A DNA stretch of 64,000 nt from an uncultured Flavobacterium sp. (GCF_943913405.1 NZ_CALTYA010000013.1:23882-87881); one strand, 5' to 3'. Positions 1 to 8,738 are shown, counted from the first letter of the stretch. Notes: generated by a model from the letters alone, not told the origin. Numbers and translations: made by a program.

Positions 1-35
1 AAGGGTTTTTAACTAATCCATTTAAAACAAAATTT

Positions 36-1385
36 ATGAAATCTATTCTATATAAATCTTTATTCTTCGCAATTTTAACAGCTGGATTCGTTTCTAGCTG
101 TGCGAATGATGATAATTACAGTGATCCTACAGGAGAATGTACGCAACCGGACTTGACAGTTACAAAAACAGTTCAACAAATAATAGCGACGGCTACAGGG
201 GCTCCAAAACTTTATGAGCAAGATGACATCATCGAAGGATATGTTACTTCAAGCGATGAGCAAGGAACTTTCTTTAAATCAGTTTCATTGCAAACACTTC
301 CAACTGACGGATCTGCTCCTATTGGTTTCAGCGTTGCTTTAAATGTGAATTCAACATTTATTGATGGTTTTACACCTGGAACAAAAGTGTATATCAAATT
401 GAAAGGTCTTTATTATGCTAACGTTTACAATTCACTTGTAATTGGAGCATTTTACCAGCCAACTCCTTCTGACACTCCAGCTGTCGGAAGAATTTCAGAA
501 AACTTATACAAAAACTACATCTTTCCTTCTTGTACAAAAGTTGACGAAAGTAAACTAGTAAGAACAGTAACTCTTGCTCAAGCTTACACAAATGCAAATT
601 TGAATACATTAATCGAAATTGACAATGTAAGATTTGCTGACGGATCTATCGGAAGAACTTACTTTGATGTAGATTCTGGAGGTGGCGCAACAAACCATTT
701 TATTACTTCAACTACTGGAGGAGCTTCAAACATTATCAGATTTAGTAGTTTTGCACCTTTTTCAGGAAATAAAGTAAAAAGCGGCAGCGGAAAAATCAGA
801 GGTGTAATGACCAAGTATAATAGTGACTTTCAATTCATTGTAAGATATGAAGGAGACATCCAACTTGGCGGAACAAGAGAATTTACTTATCCATCTACAT
901 TTACAGAAAATTTCGAAAGCTATGCGCTAAACGAAAGCAATTTCCGCAACTATTTTAACAATCCAATTTTAGGAACTAAAGTTTGGGCAATTAAATCAGC
1001 TGCTTCAAAATATCTTGAAATGACTTCTTTTGGAGGAACTGCTGAAAACAATAGAACTTTGTTTTTCATGCCAGTAAACATGACAGATGCAAATTCAATG
1101 ACGTTTAAATACAAAGTAAATTTTGCAGTAGCTGGACACACGCCGTTGAAAGTTTATTATACAACAAACTACACTCCAGGTCAAAATATCAATACTGCAA
1201 CATTGGTTGATATTACTTCTAGCTTTACTGTAGGAACAAGCACAAACTTTGTAAGCGCAGGAACATATAATATTCCTACAGGAGTAACAGGAAATGGTTT
1301 CTTCGTGTTTGAATATACAGGTTCTGGACTTTCAAATCCAAGATTGACAACAAACTTTGGAATTGATGATGTTACAGTAAACTAA
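36..1385 (+). CDS. DUF5689-type surface/periplasmic lipoprotein
   Basis: A 449-residue exported lipoprotein. The N-terminus is a lipoprotein signal peptide ending in a VSSC lipobox (Cys at about residue 22), followed by acidic residues. Residues about 40-280 look like the DUF5689 domain common in Bacteroidota (OB-like, with the stretch IIEGYVTSSDEQGTFFKSV). Residues about 290-449 look like a jelly-roll domain of the choice-of-anchor J type, ending in FGIDDVTVN. Such proteins are often encoded beside TonB-dependent receptors or secreted nucleases, but any such neighbour lies before the window. The specific function is unknown. A strong hairpin follows the stop codon. Confidence 0.85.
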   Translation: MKSILYKSLFFAILTAGFVSSCANDDNYSDPTGECTQPDLTVTKTVQQIIATATGAPKLYEQDDIIEGYVTSSDEQGTFFKSVSLQTLPTDGSAPIGFSVALNVNSTFIDGFTPGTKVYIKLKGLYYANVYNSLVIGAFYQPTPSDTPAVGRISENLYKNYIFPSCTKVDESKLVRTVTLAQAYTNANLNTLIEIDNVRFADGSIGRTYFDVDSGGGATNHFITSTTGGASNIIRFSSFAPFSGNKVKSGSGKIRGVMTKYNSDFQFIVRYEGDIQLGGTREFTYPSTFTENFESYALNESNFRNYFNNPILGTKVWAIKSAASKYLEMTSFGGTAENNRTLFFMPVNMTDANSMTFKYKVNFAVAGHTPLKVYYTTNYTPGQNINTATLVDITSSFTVGTSTNFVSAGTYNIPTGVTGNGFFVFEYTGSGLSNPRLTTNFGIDDVTVN

Positions 1386-1403
1386 GTTTTACATCTATAA
1401 AAC

Positions 1404-1434
1404 AAAAAAGCGAGACAATTGTCTCGCTTTTTTT
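1404..1434. terminator. bidirectional rho-independent terminator
   Basis: A perfect 9-bp stem (GCGAGACAA/TTGTCTCGC, 1410-1427) is flanked by A and T tracts. It lies between convergent genes and can serve both strands. Confidence 0.9.
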
Positions 1435-1454
1435 ATACCTAAAAACTAAATAAT

Positions 1455-1841
1455 TTATTTCAAATGACTATAAAAATAAGCCTCAACAGCCTTTAATTCT
1501 TCCTCAGAAAAAGTCTTGGTAATCGCAAAATTCGTTTTCATCACCGGGTACTGTTTGGGATCCACAATCGGCTCACTTTTGTCTTGGAGAAATAATTTTA
1601 TGTCGCGATTTTTCTGTTTATAAATAGAAGCAATTTCTTTGACGCTTGGCCCAATAACTTTTTGATCGGGCTTATGGCAAGAGTAGCACATCCCTTTTCC
1701 ATCAAAAATTTCTTGACCTAACTGCAATTGCTTTTCTTCTGAAGAAATTTCCTTTTCAGAATATAGCGATTCTTTTTTTTTCGCTTCTTTCTTACAAGAA
1801 ATCAAAGACAAAACTGAAAGTGTAAAAAATATCTTTTTCAT
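1455..1841 (-). CDS. c-type cytochrome lipoprotein
   Basis: A small (128-residue) class I c-type cytochrome. The start chosen is the internal Met of MKKIFF: it gives a lipoprotein signal with lipobox LISC (Cys16), and the longer reading from 1865 would begin inside the predicted promoter. The haem-binding motif is C52-Y-S-C55-H56, and Met101 in YPVMKTNF is the likely distal ligand. The protein probably shuttles electrons in the periplasm as a membrane-anchored carrier. It lies just downstream of the haem genes on the same strand but seems to have its own promoter. The electron partners cannot be told from the sequence. Confidence 0.85.
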   Translation of the reverse strand: MKKIFFTLSVLSLISCKKEAKKKESLYSEKEISSEEKQLQLGQEIFDGKGMCYSCHKPDQKVIGPSVKEIASIYKQKNRDIKLFLQDKSEPIVDPKQYPVMKTNFAITKTFSEEELKAVEAYFYSHLK

Positions 1842-1862
1842 TTCTATATATAATAATTTCGG

Positions 1863-1890
1863 CAAATTTAAACTAAAATTATCTATTCAA
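1863..1890 (-). promoter_or_regulatory. Bacteroidota-type promoter for the cytochrome gene
   Basis: On the minus strand there is TTG (1888-1890), a 17-base spacer, and TAAATTTG (1863-1870, matching TAnnTTTG). Transcription would begin about 15 bases before the ATG at 1841. The upstream half overlaps the 3' end of hemB. Confidence 0.6.
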
Positions 1891-2871
1891 AATTACTGCC
1901 GCTTCCTTAGCAAAATAAGTGGAAATAATATCAGCTCCTGCTCTTTTAATACAATGCAATTGCTCAATCATAATCTTGTCGTGATCCAGCCAGCCTTTTT
2001 CTGCTGCCGCTTTTACCATCGCATATTCGCCAGAAACTTGATATACAGAAACAGGAACATTCACCGCATTTTTAACCTCGCGAACAATATCTAGATAAGC
2101 AATTCCTGGTTTTACCATTACAATATCTGCGCCTTCTTCAACATCGTGAAGCGCTTCGCGGATAGCTTCGATTCTATTGGCATAATCCATTTGGTATGTT
2201 TTTTTATCCTTCGGAACTTCGCTCAAATCCACAGGAGCACTATCCAAAGCTTCCCGAAACGGGCCATAAAACGACGACGCATATTTAGCGCTGTAACTCA
2301 TGATTCCCACATTGTGATGCCCGTTTTGTTCCAAAGCTTTTCGGATTGCCAAAACTCTTCCGTCCATCATATCGCTTGGCGCTACGAAATCGGCACCAGC
2401 TTCAGCATGGCTCAAACTCATCAAAGTCAAAGCGTCGACAGTTGCGTCATTGATGATTTGTCCCTTATCAATAATTCCGTCATGGCCATAAATTGAATAT
2501 GGATCGAGAGCAACGTCGGGCATCACAATCATTCCCGGAACAGCATCTTTGATGGCACGAATAGCATCTTGCATCAGTCCATTTTTGTTCCAAGCTTCTT
2601 TGCCGGTGTTGTCTTTTAATTTATCGTCAACTTTTACATAAATATTAACCGCTTTTATTCCCAAATTCCATAATTCCTTGACTTCTTTTACAGTTAAATC
2701 CAATGAACGGCGATAAATTCCAGGCATTGATGGAATTTCAACCTGAAAGTTTTTTCCTTCTGTAATAAACATCGGAAACATAAAATCATTTGGTGTCAAA
2801 TGCGTTTCACGAACCAAACTTCTGATAGATTCATTCGTTCTTAAACGGCGGTCTCTTTGTAATGGAAACAT
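1879..2871 (-). CDS. hemB: porphobilinogen synthase (delta-aminolevulinate dehydratase)
   Basis: Condenses two 5-aminolevulinate molecules to porphobilinogen in the cytoplasm. The 330-residue length is normal. The two Schiff-base lysines are visible: Lys196 in SYSAKYASSFYG and Lys254 in VMVKPGIAYLD. The metal site reads MPDVALDPYSIYGHDG (118-132). Zinc enzymes have three cysteines here, so this one lacks the catalytic-zinc cysteines and belongs to the non-zinc (magnesium-type) variants. It is the last gene of the hemA-to-hemB run. A palindromic repeat sits directly before its ATG and occupies the ribosome-binding region. Confidence 0.97.
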   Translation of the reverse strand: MFPLQRDRRLRTNESIRSLVRETHLTPNDFMFPMFITEGKNFQVEIPSMPGIYRRSLDLTVKEVKELWNLGIKAVNIYVKVDDKLKDNTGKEAWNKNGLMQDAIRAIKDAVPGMIVMPDVALDPYSIYGHDGIIDKGQIINDATVDALTLMSLSHAEAGADFVAPSDMMDGRVLAIRKALEQNGHHNVGIMSYSAKYASSFYGPFREALDSAPVDLSEVPKDKKTYQMDYANRIEAIREALHDVEEGADIVMVKPGIAYLDIVREVKNAVNVPVSVYQVSGEYAMVKAAAEKGWLDHDKIMIEQLHCIKRAGADIISTYFAKEAAVILNR

Positions 2872-2873
2872 AA

Positions 2874-2992
2874 TAGCCCCCTAACCCCCAAAGGGGGAAT
2901 TCCTATTAGGGGTCAATAGGGTTTTAGTTTATATTTTACTGAATACAATTGCTATTTAGGTTTTTTGTTCCCCTTTGGGGGTTAGGGGGTTA
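2874..2992. repeat. inverted pair of CCCCTAACCCCCAAAGGGG palindromes between hemF and hemB
   Basis: The left copy (2874-2900) and right copy (2967-2992) are inverted relative to each other, and each is itself palindromic (CCCCC AAA GGGGG). The right copy supplies the last codons of hemF (Thr-Pro-stop reads ACC CCC TAA). The left copy begins two bases upstream of the hemB ATG. A third copy is found at 11463-11492 inside hemH. Together the pair could fold into a long hairpin in the operon transcript. Confidence 0.85.
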
Positions 2993-3890
2993 TCCAATCA
3001 ACAGGATTTTCTAATATCTTGATTAATTTTTCTTCTTCACTTCCCGATTCCGGATGGTGGTCATAAACCCACTGAACGTGCGGTGGCAAACTCATCAAAA
3101 TGCTTTCAATTCGCCCGTTGGTTTTTAATCCGAATAACGTTCCTTTGTCGTGAACTAAGTTGAATTCCACATATCTTCCACGACGAATTTCCTGCCAATT
3201 TCTATTTTCAGAAGTAAATTCTAAATCTTTTCTCTTCTCAACAATCGGAACATAAGCTTCCAAAAAACTATCTCCAACTTCACTTACAAAATCATACCAG
3301 TTTTCCAAAGAAAAATCTTCGGAAGCCATGCAATGGTCAAAAAACAAACCGCCGATTCCACGGGCTTCGTTTCGGTGCGCATTCCAAAAATACTCGTCGC
3401 ATTGCTTTTTAAACCTTGGATAAAAGTCTAAATTATGTCTGTCGCAAGCCGTTTTGCAAGTCTGATGAAAATGTTTTGCGTCTTCTTCAAACAAATAATA
3501 AGGCGTCAAATCTTGGCCTCCGCCAAACCACTGATTCACTACATTTCCTTCTTTGTCATACATTTCAAAATAGCGCCAATTGGCGTGAACAGTTGGAACC
3601 ATCGGATTCTTCGGATGCAAAACCAAGCTCAATCCGCAGGCAAAAAAATCTACATCGCCTACATTAAAATATGCCTGCATCGCTTTTGGCAAAGGTCCGT
3701 GAACGCCTGAAATATTGACGCCTCCTTTTTCAAAAACTTGTCCGTTTTCAATCACGCGAGTTCTTCCGCCACCGCCTTCTGGTCGTTCCCAAATATCTTC
3801 TTTGAATTTGGCTTGACCATCGACTTTTTCAAGTCCGGCAACGATTTGATCTTGTAAATTTTGTATGTATGCGTAAAATTTATCTTTCAT
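2982..3890 (-). CDS. hemF: oxygen-dependent coproporphyrinogen III oxidase
   Basis: Oxidatively decarboxylates two propionates of coproporphyrinogen III to give protoporphyrinogen IX, using O2. The 302-residue length fits the family. Signature segments are visible: VNISGVHG, HANWRYFEMYD, WFGGGQDLTPYYLFEEDAKHFH and the C-terminal GRYVEFNLVHDKGTLFGLKT. The start is 5 bases downstream of the stop of the small gene 3896-4270. The last residues and stop codon lie inside a palindromic repeat, so the extreme C-terminus is probably not under strong constraint. Its presence implies aerobic haem synthesis; no hemN is seen in the window. Confidence 0.97.
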   Translation of the reverse strand: MKDKFYAYIQNLQDQIVAGLEKVDGQAKFKEDIWERPEGGGGRTRVIENGQVFEKGGVNISGVHGPLPKAMQAYFNVGDVDFFACGLSLVLHPKNPMVPTVHANWRYFEMYDKEGNVVNQWFGGGQDLTPYYLFEEDAKHFHQTCKTACDRHNLDFYPRFKKQCDEYFWNAHRNEARGIGGLFFDHCMASEDFSLENWYDFVSEVGDSFLEAYVPIVEKRKDLEFTSENRNWQEIRRGRYVEFNLVHDKGTLFGLKTNGRIESILMSLPPHVQWVYDHHPESGSEEEKLIKILENPVDWITP

Positions 3891-3895
3891 TCTAT

Positions 3896-4270
3896 TTATC
3901 CTTTTGCACTTGAAATCTTATTGAAAATATCAAACGAAAATGTCTTGCTTTCTTTTTGCACATATTCATAAACCGCAATCGCTTTTAATCGTAATTGTGC
4001 TTTTTCTTCTTCATAATTATTCGAAATCTGAACCAAAAAATCAGCAAACATTTCAGCATTGGCCCAATCAAAATGCAACTTTTCTAAATGCTGAATCATT
4101 TCTTCCGAAGAAAATTTTAATATATCATCAATTGTCAAAGCCAGATGTTTCAACTGATTATCCAAATCATTCAAATTCCAATCTTCCGGAATATAAGTCA
4201 ATGAAATCAACTGTTTCAAGACGTTGTTGATTCTCTCGTTCTCTTCGTCGCGTAAACCTTTTGTAAGCAT
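3896..4270 (-). CDS. conserved small protein of unknown function in the haem operon
   Basis: A 124-residue, acidic, apparently all-helical soluble protein with no signal peptide or membrane segment. I do not recognise a named family. The sequence has Leu-rich amphipathic helices (NNVLKQLISL, LDNQLKHLALTIDDILKF, EEEKAQLRLKAIAVYEYVQ). It sits between hemE and hemF, with only 5 bases to hemF, so it is co-transcribed and perhaps translationally coupled. A role linked to haem synthesis is inferred from position only. Confidence 0.75.
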   Translation of the reverse strand: MLTKGLRDEENERINNVLKQLISLTYIPEDWNLNDLDNQLKHLALTIDDILKFSSEEMIQHLEKLHFDWANAEMFADFLVQISNNYEEEKAQLRLKAIAVYEYVQKESKTFSFDIFNKISSAKG

Positions 4271-4297
4271 TCTGAATAGTTGTTAATTGATAATTAT

Positions 4298-4338
4298 TAG
4301 TTGATAGTTTAAATCGGATCGTGTTGAACTATCAACTA
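4298..4338. repeat. 12-bp perfect inverted repeat between hemE and the small gene
   Basis: TAGTTGATAGTT (4298-4309) and AACTATCAACTA (4327-4338) form a perfect stem with a 17-base loop in the 86-base gap. There is no T tract of terminator type. It is one of several different palindromes between the hem genes. Confidence 0.75.
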
Positions 4339-4356
4339 TCCACTAAAAACTGTAAA

Positions 4357-5382
4357 CTAATATTTGTATTCTTTCACCGCATCAACAAACGCTTTTGCGT
4401 GATCCACAGGAATATTTGGTAAAATTCCGTGGCCTAAATTTGCGATAAATTTGTCCTTCCCGAATTCATTAATCATTTCGTTGACCATCTTTTTTATCAC
4501 AGGAATTGGCGAAAGCAATCTTGACGGATCAAAATTTCCTTGCAACGTAATATCGCCTCCTGACAAATATCTTGCATTTCTTGGCGAACAAGTCCAGTCA
4601 ACTCCCAAAGCTGAAGCCTTGCTTTTTCCCATTTCTCCCAAAGCAAACCAGCAGCCTTTTCCAAAAACGATAACGTGTGTTTCTGGAGCCAAAGCTTCCA
4701 CGATTTGGTTGATGTATTTCCAAGAGAATTCTTGATAATCGACCGGCGAAAGCATGCCGCCCCAAGAATCAAAAATCTGAACAGCATTCACTCCTGCTTT
4801 TACTTTTTCTTTCAAATATGCAATCGTCGTATCGGTAATTTTTTGCAGTAAAACGTGCGCGGCCTCCGGATGCGTGAAGCAAAATCCTTTGGCCATATCA
4901 AAACTTTTTGAGCCTTTTCCTTCCACTGCGTAACAGAAAATCGTCCAAGGCGAACCTGCAAAACCGATTAACGGAACCTCATCATTCAACATTTCTTTGG
5001 TCAATTTAATCGCGTCCATCACATATCCTAAAGTTTCGTGAATATCCGGAACAATCACTCTTTCAACGTCTTGAACCGTTCTGATTGGATTTGGCAAAAA
5101 CGGACCAACGCTTTCTTTCATCAAAACTTCAATTCCCATTGCTTGCGGAACGACCAAAATATCCGAGAATAAAATCGCCGCATCTGGAGCGATTCTTCTG
5201 ATTGGCTGTACCGTGATTTCAGCAGCCAATTCTGGTGTTTGGCAACGTGTAAAAAAATCATATTTGTCGCGCAAAGCGATGAATTCTGGAAGGTATCTTC
5301 CGGCTTGACGCATCATCCAAACTGGCGGACGTTCAACGGTTTCTTTGTTTAATGCTCTTAAGAAAAGGTCGTTTTTTATCAT
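4357..5382 (-). CDS. hemE: uroporphyrinogen decarboxylase
   Basis: Decarboxylates the four acetate side chains of uroporphyrinogen III to give coproporphyrinogen III. The 341-residue length is typical. The N-terminal signature RPPVWMMRQAGRYLPE (residues 18-33) carries the substrate-binding arginines, and the SPWTIFCYAVEG and FGKGCWFALGEM regions match the family fold. It is downstream of hemD in the operon, separated by 77 bases that hold a palindromic repeat. Confidence 0.97.
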   Translation of the reverse strand: MIKNDLFLRALNKETVERPPVWMMRQAGRYLPEFIALRDKYDFFTRCQTPELAAEITVQPIRRIAPDAAILFSDILVVPQAMGIEVLMKESVGPFLPNPIRTVQDVERVIVPDIHETLGYVMDAIKLTKEMLNDEVPLIGFAGSPWTIFCYAVEGKGSKSFDMAKGFCFTHPEAAHVLLQKITDTTIAYLKEKVKAGVNAVQIFDSWGGMLSPVDYQEFSWKYINQIVEALAPETHVIVFGKGCWFALGEMGKSKASALGVDWTCSPRNARYLSGGDITLQGNFDPSRLLSPIPVIKKMVNEMINEFGKDKFIANLGHGILPNIPVDHAKAFVDAVKEYKY

Positions 5383-5388
5383 TGTTTT

Positions 5389-5466
5389 GGGCTTTAGGCT
5401 TCAAGCTTCAGGCTTTAAGCTTTCATTTATTGTCTTAAATTTTGCTTCTGGCTTAGTGCCTAAAGC
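5389..5466. repeat. inverted GCTTTAGGC repeat overlapping the hemD stop codon
   Basis: GCTTTAGGC (5391-5399) pairs with GCCTAAAGC (5458-5466). Further related words (GGCTTCAAGC-like, GGCTTTAAGC) lie between them. The right arm contains the stop codon of hemD (5460-5462). Confidence 0.7.
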
Positions 5467-6134
5467 TTATAACGGTAATAATTTATAGTCTGAATAATCA
5501 CATTTTCAACGGTTTGCTGATTCGCAATTATTATATTTTCTGTAATTTCTTTCAATGCTTCTGCGGTTGTTGTGCCGATGCAAAAACATTTTTTATCTCC
5601 AATTTTATTCTCTTTCAAATAACTTTCCACACCAGACGGACTGAAAAACAAAACCGCATTTACTTCAGCATTTATTTTTTTCGGAGCCAAAATTGTTTCG
5701 TAAACTTCAATTTCTTCGAAAGAAATTTTTGCTATTTTGAATGCTTCGGGCAACGTTTCTCTTCTTAAATTTCCGCTGAAAAAGGTAAAATTTTCTTTAT
5801 AAAAATCATTGACAATTATCTCCGCCAATTCAGATGCATATTCTTTTGAAGCGATAACTTTAAATCCGTTTTTTTCTAATAACGCCTTTGTTTTTAAGCC
5901 TACGCAGAAAACCTTATTGTCTTTAAAATCAGTTGCTTTTTTATTTTCAAGGAAACTTTTTACGGCATTTTGGCTTGTAAATAATAAGTTCGATGAATTT
6001 TTATTTATCTGGAATTCTTTGTTTTTTATTTCTATAAAATCAGCTTCGATGACGGCAAAATTAGCGTTCAGCAAAAACTGCTTTTGATTTGGCAATAGCT
6101 TTTTAGTAGATAAAATTCGGATGGATTCCTGCAT
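5460..6134 (-). CDS. hemD: uroporphyrinogen-III synthase
   Basis: Cyclises hydroxymethylbilane with inversion of ring D to give uroporphyrinogen III. At 224 residues it is slightly short, as is common in Bacteroidota. The two-domain Rossmann-like layout is visible: LLFTSQNAVKSFLENK and VFCVGLKTKALLEKNGF in the first half, VLFFSPSGVESYLKEN and CFCIGTTTAEALKE in the second. The family is poorly conserved, but position between hemC (18 bases upstream) and hemE settles the call. The final Lys-Leu-stop codons lie in a repeat arm. Confidence 0.93.
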   Translation of the reverse strand: MQESIRILSTKKLLPNQKQFLLNANFAVIEADFIEIKNKEFQINKNSSNLLFTSQNAVKSFLENKKATDFKDNKVFCVGLKTKALLEKNGFKVIASKEYASELAEIIVNDFYKENFTFFSGNLRRETLPEAFKIAKISFEEIEVYETILAPKKINAEVNAVLFFSPSGVESYLKENKIGDKKCFCIGTTTAEALKEITENIIIANQQTVENVIIQTINYYRYKL

Positions 6135-6152
6135 TTTGCCTAATTTTTGAGA

Positions 6153-7073
6153 TTATTTCTTCAAATCTCTTTTTATAATTTCCATCAATTCTCGTCCGCC
6201 GTTTTCAAGAATTTTAAGTGCAGATTCTTGCCCAAAATTCTTGTAATGCGTAATTTCTACGACCTTTTCAATCTCAATTTTTTCTTTTCCGTCAAGCGAA
6301 AACAATACGCCTTGAAATCTTATATTTTCATCAATTACTTCTGCAAAAGCTCCGATTGGCGCGGTACATCCGCCTTCCAATGTTTTTAAAAATTGACGTT
6401 CAATTGTCGTACAGATTTCACTTTCAAAATGATTCAATTTCGAAGTTGCTTCTTTGCAAAAATCATCGTTTCCCATCGCCACAATGACCATTGCACCTTG
6501 TGCTGGCGCGGGAATCATCCAATCTAAAACGATGTGATTTTCTGGTAAAATTTCGATTCTTTCCAAACCTGCTTTTGCAAAAACAGCTCCGTTCCAATCG
6601 TTGTCTTTCAATTTCTGTAATCTCGTATTCACGTTTCCACGTAAATCTTCGACTTTATGATTTGGGAAACGGTTTAGCCATTGCGCTTGGCGACGCAAAC
6701 TTCCGGTGGCAATCGTTCCTTTGGAGTGTAAAAAATCGAGGTTTCCTTTATGTACTAAAATATCTTGGTGATTGGCTCTTTTCAAAACCGCAGTCTGAAC
6801 AATTCCTTTTGGCAAAGAAGTCGGAACGTCTTTTAACGAGTGAACTGCAATATCCACTTCACCTTTAATCATAGCGATATCAAGGGTTTTCGTGAAAATT
6901 CCGGTAATCCCAAATTCATATAACGGAATATCCAAAATCACATCGCCAGTGGATTTCACGGCAACAACTTCTGTTTTATAACCTAAATCGTTGAGTTTTT
7001 TTTCAACCGTATGCGCCTGCCAAAGAGCTAATTGGCTGTCGCGGGTTCCTATTTTTATGACTTTGTTTACCAC
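6153..7073 (-). CDS. hemC: hydroxymethylbilane synthase (porphobilinogen deaminase)
   Basis: Polymerises four porphobilinogen molecules to hydroxymethylbilane. The 306-residue length is standard. Cys236 in LEGGCTAPIG is the attachment site of the dipyrromethane cofactor, and Asp82 in HSLKDVP is the catalytic acid. The N-terminal IGTRDSQLALWQA is the family signature. It is 131 bases downstream of hemA; that gap holds a fragment (about 7176-7200) resembling the reverse complement of the sequence at 27487-27512. Confidence 0.98.
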   Translation of the reverse strand: MVNKVIKIGTRDSQLALWQAHTVEKKLNDLGYKTEVVAVKSTGDVILDIPLYEFGITGIFTKTLDIAMIKGEVDIAVHSLKDVPTSLPKGIVQTAVLKRANHQDILVHKGNLDFLHSKGTIATGSLRRQAQWLNRFPNHKVEDLRGNVNTRLQKLKDNDWNGAVFAKAGLERIEILPENHIVLDWMIPAPAQGAMVIVAMGNDDFCKEATSKLNHFESEICTTIERQFLKTLEGGCTAPIGAFAEVIDENIRFQGVLFSLDGKEKIEIEKVVEITHYKNFGQESALKILENGGRELMEIIKRDLKK

Positions 7074-7204
7074 AATTTTATTTATTTCTTAAAGGTAATA
7101 ATTTCAAACGTTTTGGTGGTTTGAACCAATAAGATATTAAGGTATAGTTAGTTTTTACACAAAATTCAGCAAATAAAAATCTGTGAGTCTGCGGTCAAAC
7201 TTTT

Positions 7205-8467
7205 TTATTTTGCTACTTTGCTTGCTTCTATCTGAAACACTTTTTCAATCCATTCGATGCTTTCATCTACCATTGTATCGCTGTCTTTCAAGTGATTGGC
7301 AAAATGATTTGTGATTTTTTGGATGATTCGTTTGCTGATTAATTCGGCTTGTTCTTCATCAAAATTGCTCAATTTTTTACGTTGGAAATTTAATTCTCCG
7401 TCTTTAATTGAGTTTAATTTTGCTTTCAAAGCGTGAATTGTCGGGGCAAATTTTCTTCCGTTTAACCACGTAGAAAATTCTTCCATAATTTCTTCGATGA
7501 TAATCTCAGCTTGCGGAATGTGTTTCTTTCTATTCTCAAGAGTCACGTCGGTAATTTTCGACAAATCATCCAAGTGAACAACTGTCACGCCAGGAATATT
7601 TTTCACGTTATCGTGCACATTTTTTGGCATCGACAAATCGAGAATCAAAAGAGGTTTATTTAATCTTAAAATATCTTCGTCGATTGTTGGAATTTGCGCT
7701 CCAGTTGCCACAACCAAAACATCTGCTTTTGGGATTTCCAAAGGCAAAACGTCATAATCTTTTACAATCAAATTGAACTTTCCAGCAACTTTCTCTGCTT
7801 TGTCTTTAGTTCTGTTAATCAAAATAATGTGGTCATTTTTAGTATGCTTTACTAAATTTTCACACGTATTTCTTCCGATTTTTCCAGTTCCGAAAAGCAA
7901 AATATTTTTGTTGCTGATATCCGGAACGTTATTCATTATATACTGAACCGACGCAAACGAAACCGAAGTCGCGCCTGAACTGATTTCTGTCTCATTTTTG
8001 ATTCTCTTGCTCGCTTGAATCACAGAATTTACTAAACGTTCCATAAAAGCATTGGCCAAATCGTGTGCTTTTGCTTCATTAAAACTAGATTTTATTTGGC
8101 CAATAATTTCAAAATCGCCTAAAATCTGACTGTCTAAACCGCAACCAACTCTGAAAATATGCTTGATTGCTTCTTGGTTTTTATGCACGAAACCAACTTT
8201 TTGGAATTCTTCAACGCTTCCCAAACTGTTGTCGCAAAGTAATTTTATCAATTGAAATGGATGCTCCGCAAAACCATAAATTTCGGTTCGGTTGCAAGTG
8301 GAAGTAACGATCAGACTGCCAATTCCTTCTGATTTTGCTTGTTGCAAAACGACAGATTTGGCTTCATTTCCTAAACTGAATTTCCCTCGAGTCTCCGCGT
8401 CAGCCTTTTTGTAACTCAATCCAACGGCATAGAAGGTTTGATGCTTTGACAAGTTATTGTTGTTCAT
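7205..8467 (-). CDS. hemA: glutamyl-tRNA reductase
   Basis: Reduces glutamyl-tRNA to glutamate-1-semialdehyde with NADPH, the first committed step of the C5 pathway. The 420-residue length fits. The catalytic Cys58 is in TSTCNRTEIYG, the GTGKIGRNT motif marks the NADPH domain, and the helical C-terminal dimerisation region follows. It is the first gene of the minus-strand haem operon and is divergent from the AraC gene. hemL, which would use the product, is not in the window. Confidence 0.98.
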   Translation of the reverse strand: MNNNNLSKHQTFYAVGLSYKKADAETRGKFSLGNEAKSVVLQQAKSEGIGSLIVTSTCNRTEIYGFAEHPFQLIKLLCDNSLGSVEEFQKVGFVHKNQEAIKHIFRVGCGLDSQILGDFEIIGQIKSSFNEAKAHDLANAFMERLVNSVIQASKRIKNETEISSGATSVSFASVQYIMNNVPDISNKNILLFGTGKIGRNTCENLVKHTKNDHIILINRTKDKAEKVAGKFNLIVKDYDVLPLEIPKADVLVVATGAQIPTIDEDILRLNKPLLILDLSMPKNVHDNVKNIPGVTVVHLDDLSKITDVTLENRKKHIPQAEIIIEEIMEEFSTWLNGRKFAPTIHALKAKLNSIKDGELNFQRKKLSNFDEEQAELISKRIIQKITNHFANHLKDSDTMVDESIEWIEKVFQIEASKVAK

Positions 8468-8535
8468 AGTCCTACTTTAAATATCTTTTGTTCGTAAATA
8501 AAATTTCAAAAAAATGGATATCATTTCGAACATGA

Positions 8536-8543
8536 CAAAATTA
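8536..8543 (-). promoter_or_regulatory. putative -7 element for the haem operon
   Basis: TAATTTTG on the minus strand matches TAnnTTTG, about 69 bases before the hemA ATG. No well-spaced TTG was found, so the assignment is tentative. Confidence 0.35.
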
Positions 8544-8611
8544 TACTTATCCATTTTATAAAAGTAACGCTCAAAGTACTATTTATGTCGCTATGAGATA
8601 TTTTGATAATT

Positions 8612-8645
8612 TTGGCTATTATAAATTAGAAAAGTCCTATTTTTG
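8612..8645 (+). promoter_or_regulatory. putative promoter of the AraC-family gene
   Basis: TTG (8612-8614), 23 bases, then TATTTTTG (8638-8645), matching the TTG/TAnnTTTG pattern. The leader would be about 88 bases long, which leaves room for control. Confidence 0.55.
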
Positions 8646-8738
8646 CAGTCATATCAGCATCTAGCACGTTTTTAGTTTAGAACCATTCTAAATAAAAAAA
8701 TTTCAAATTTTGAAAATTTCAAGAAAAAAAATACCGCT

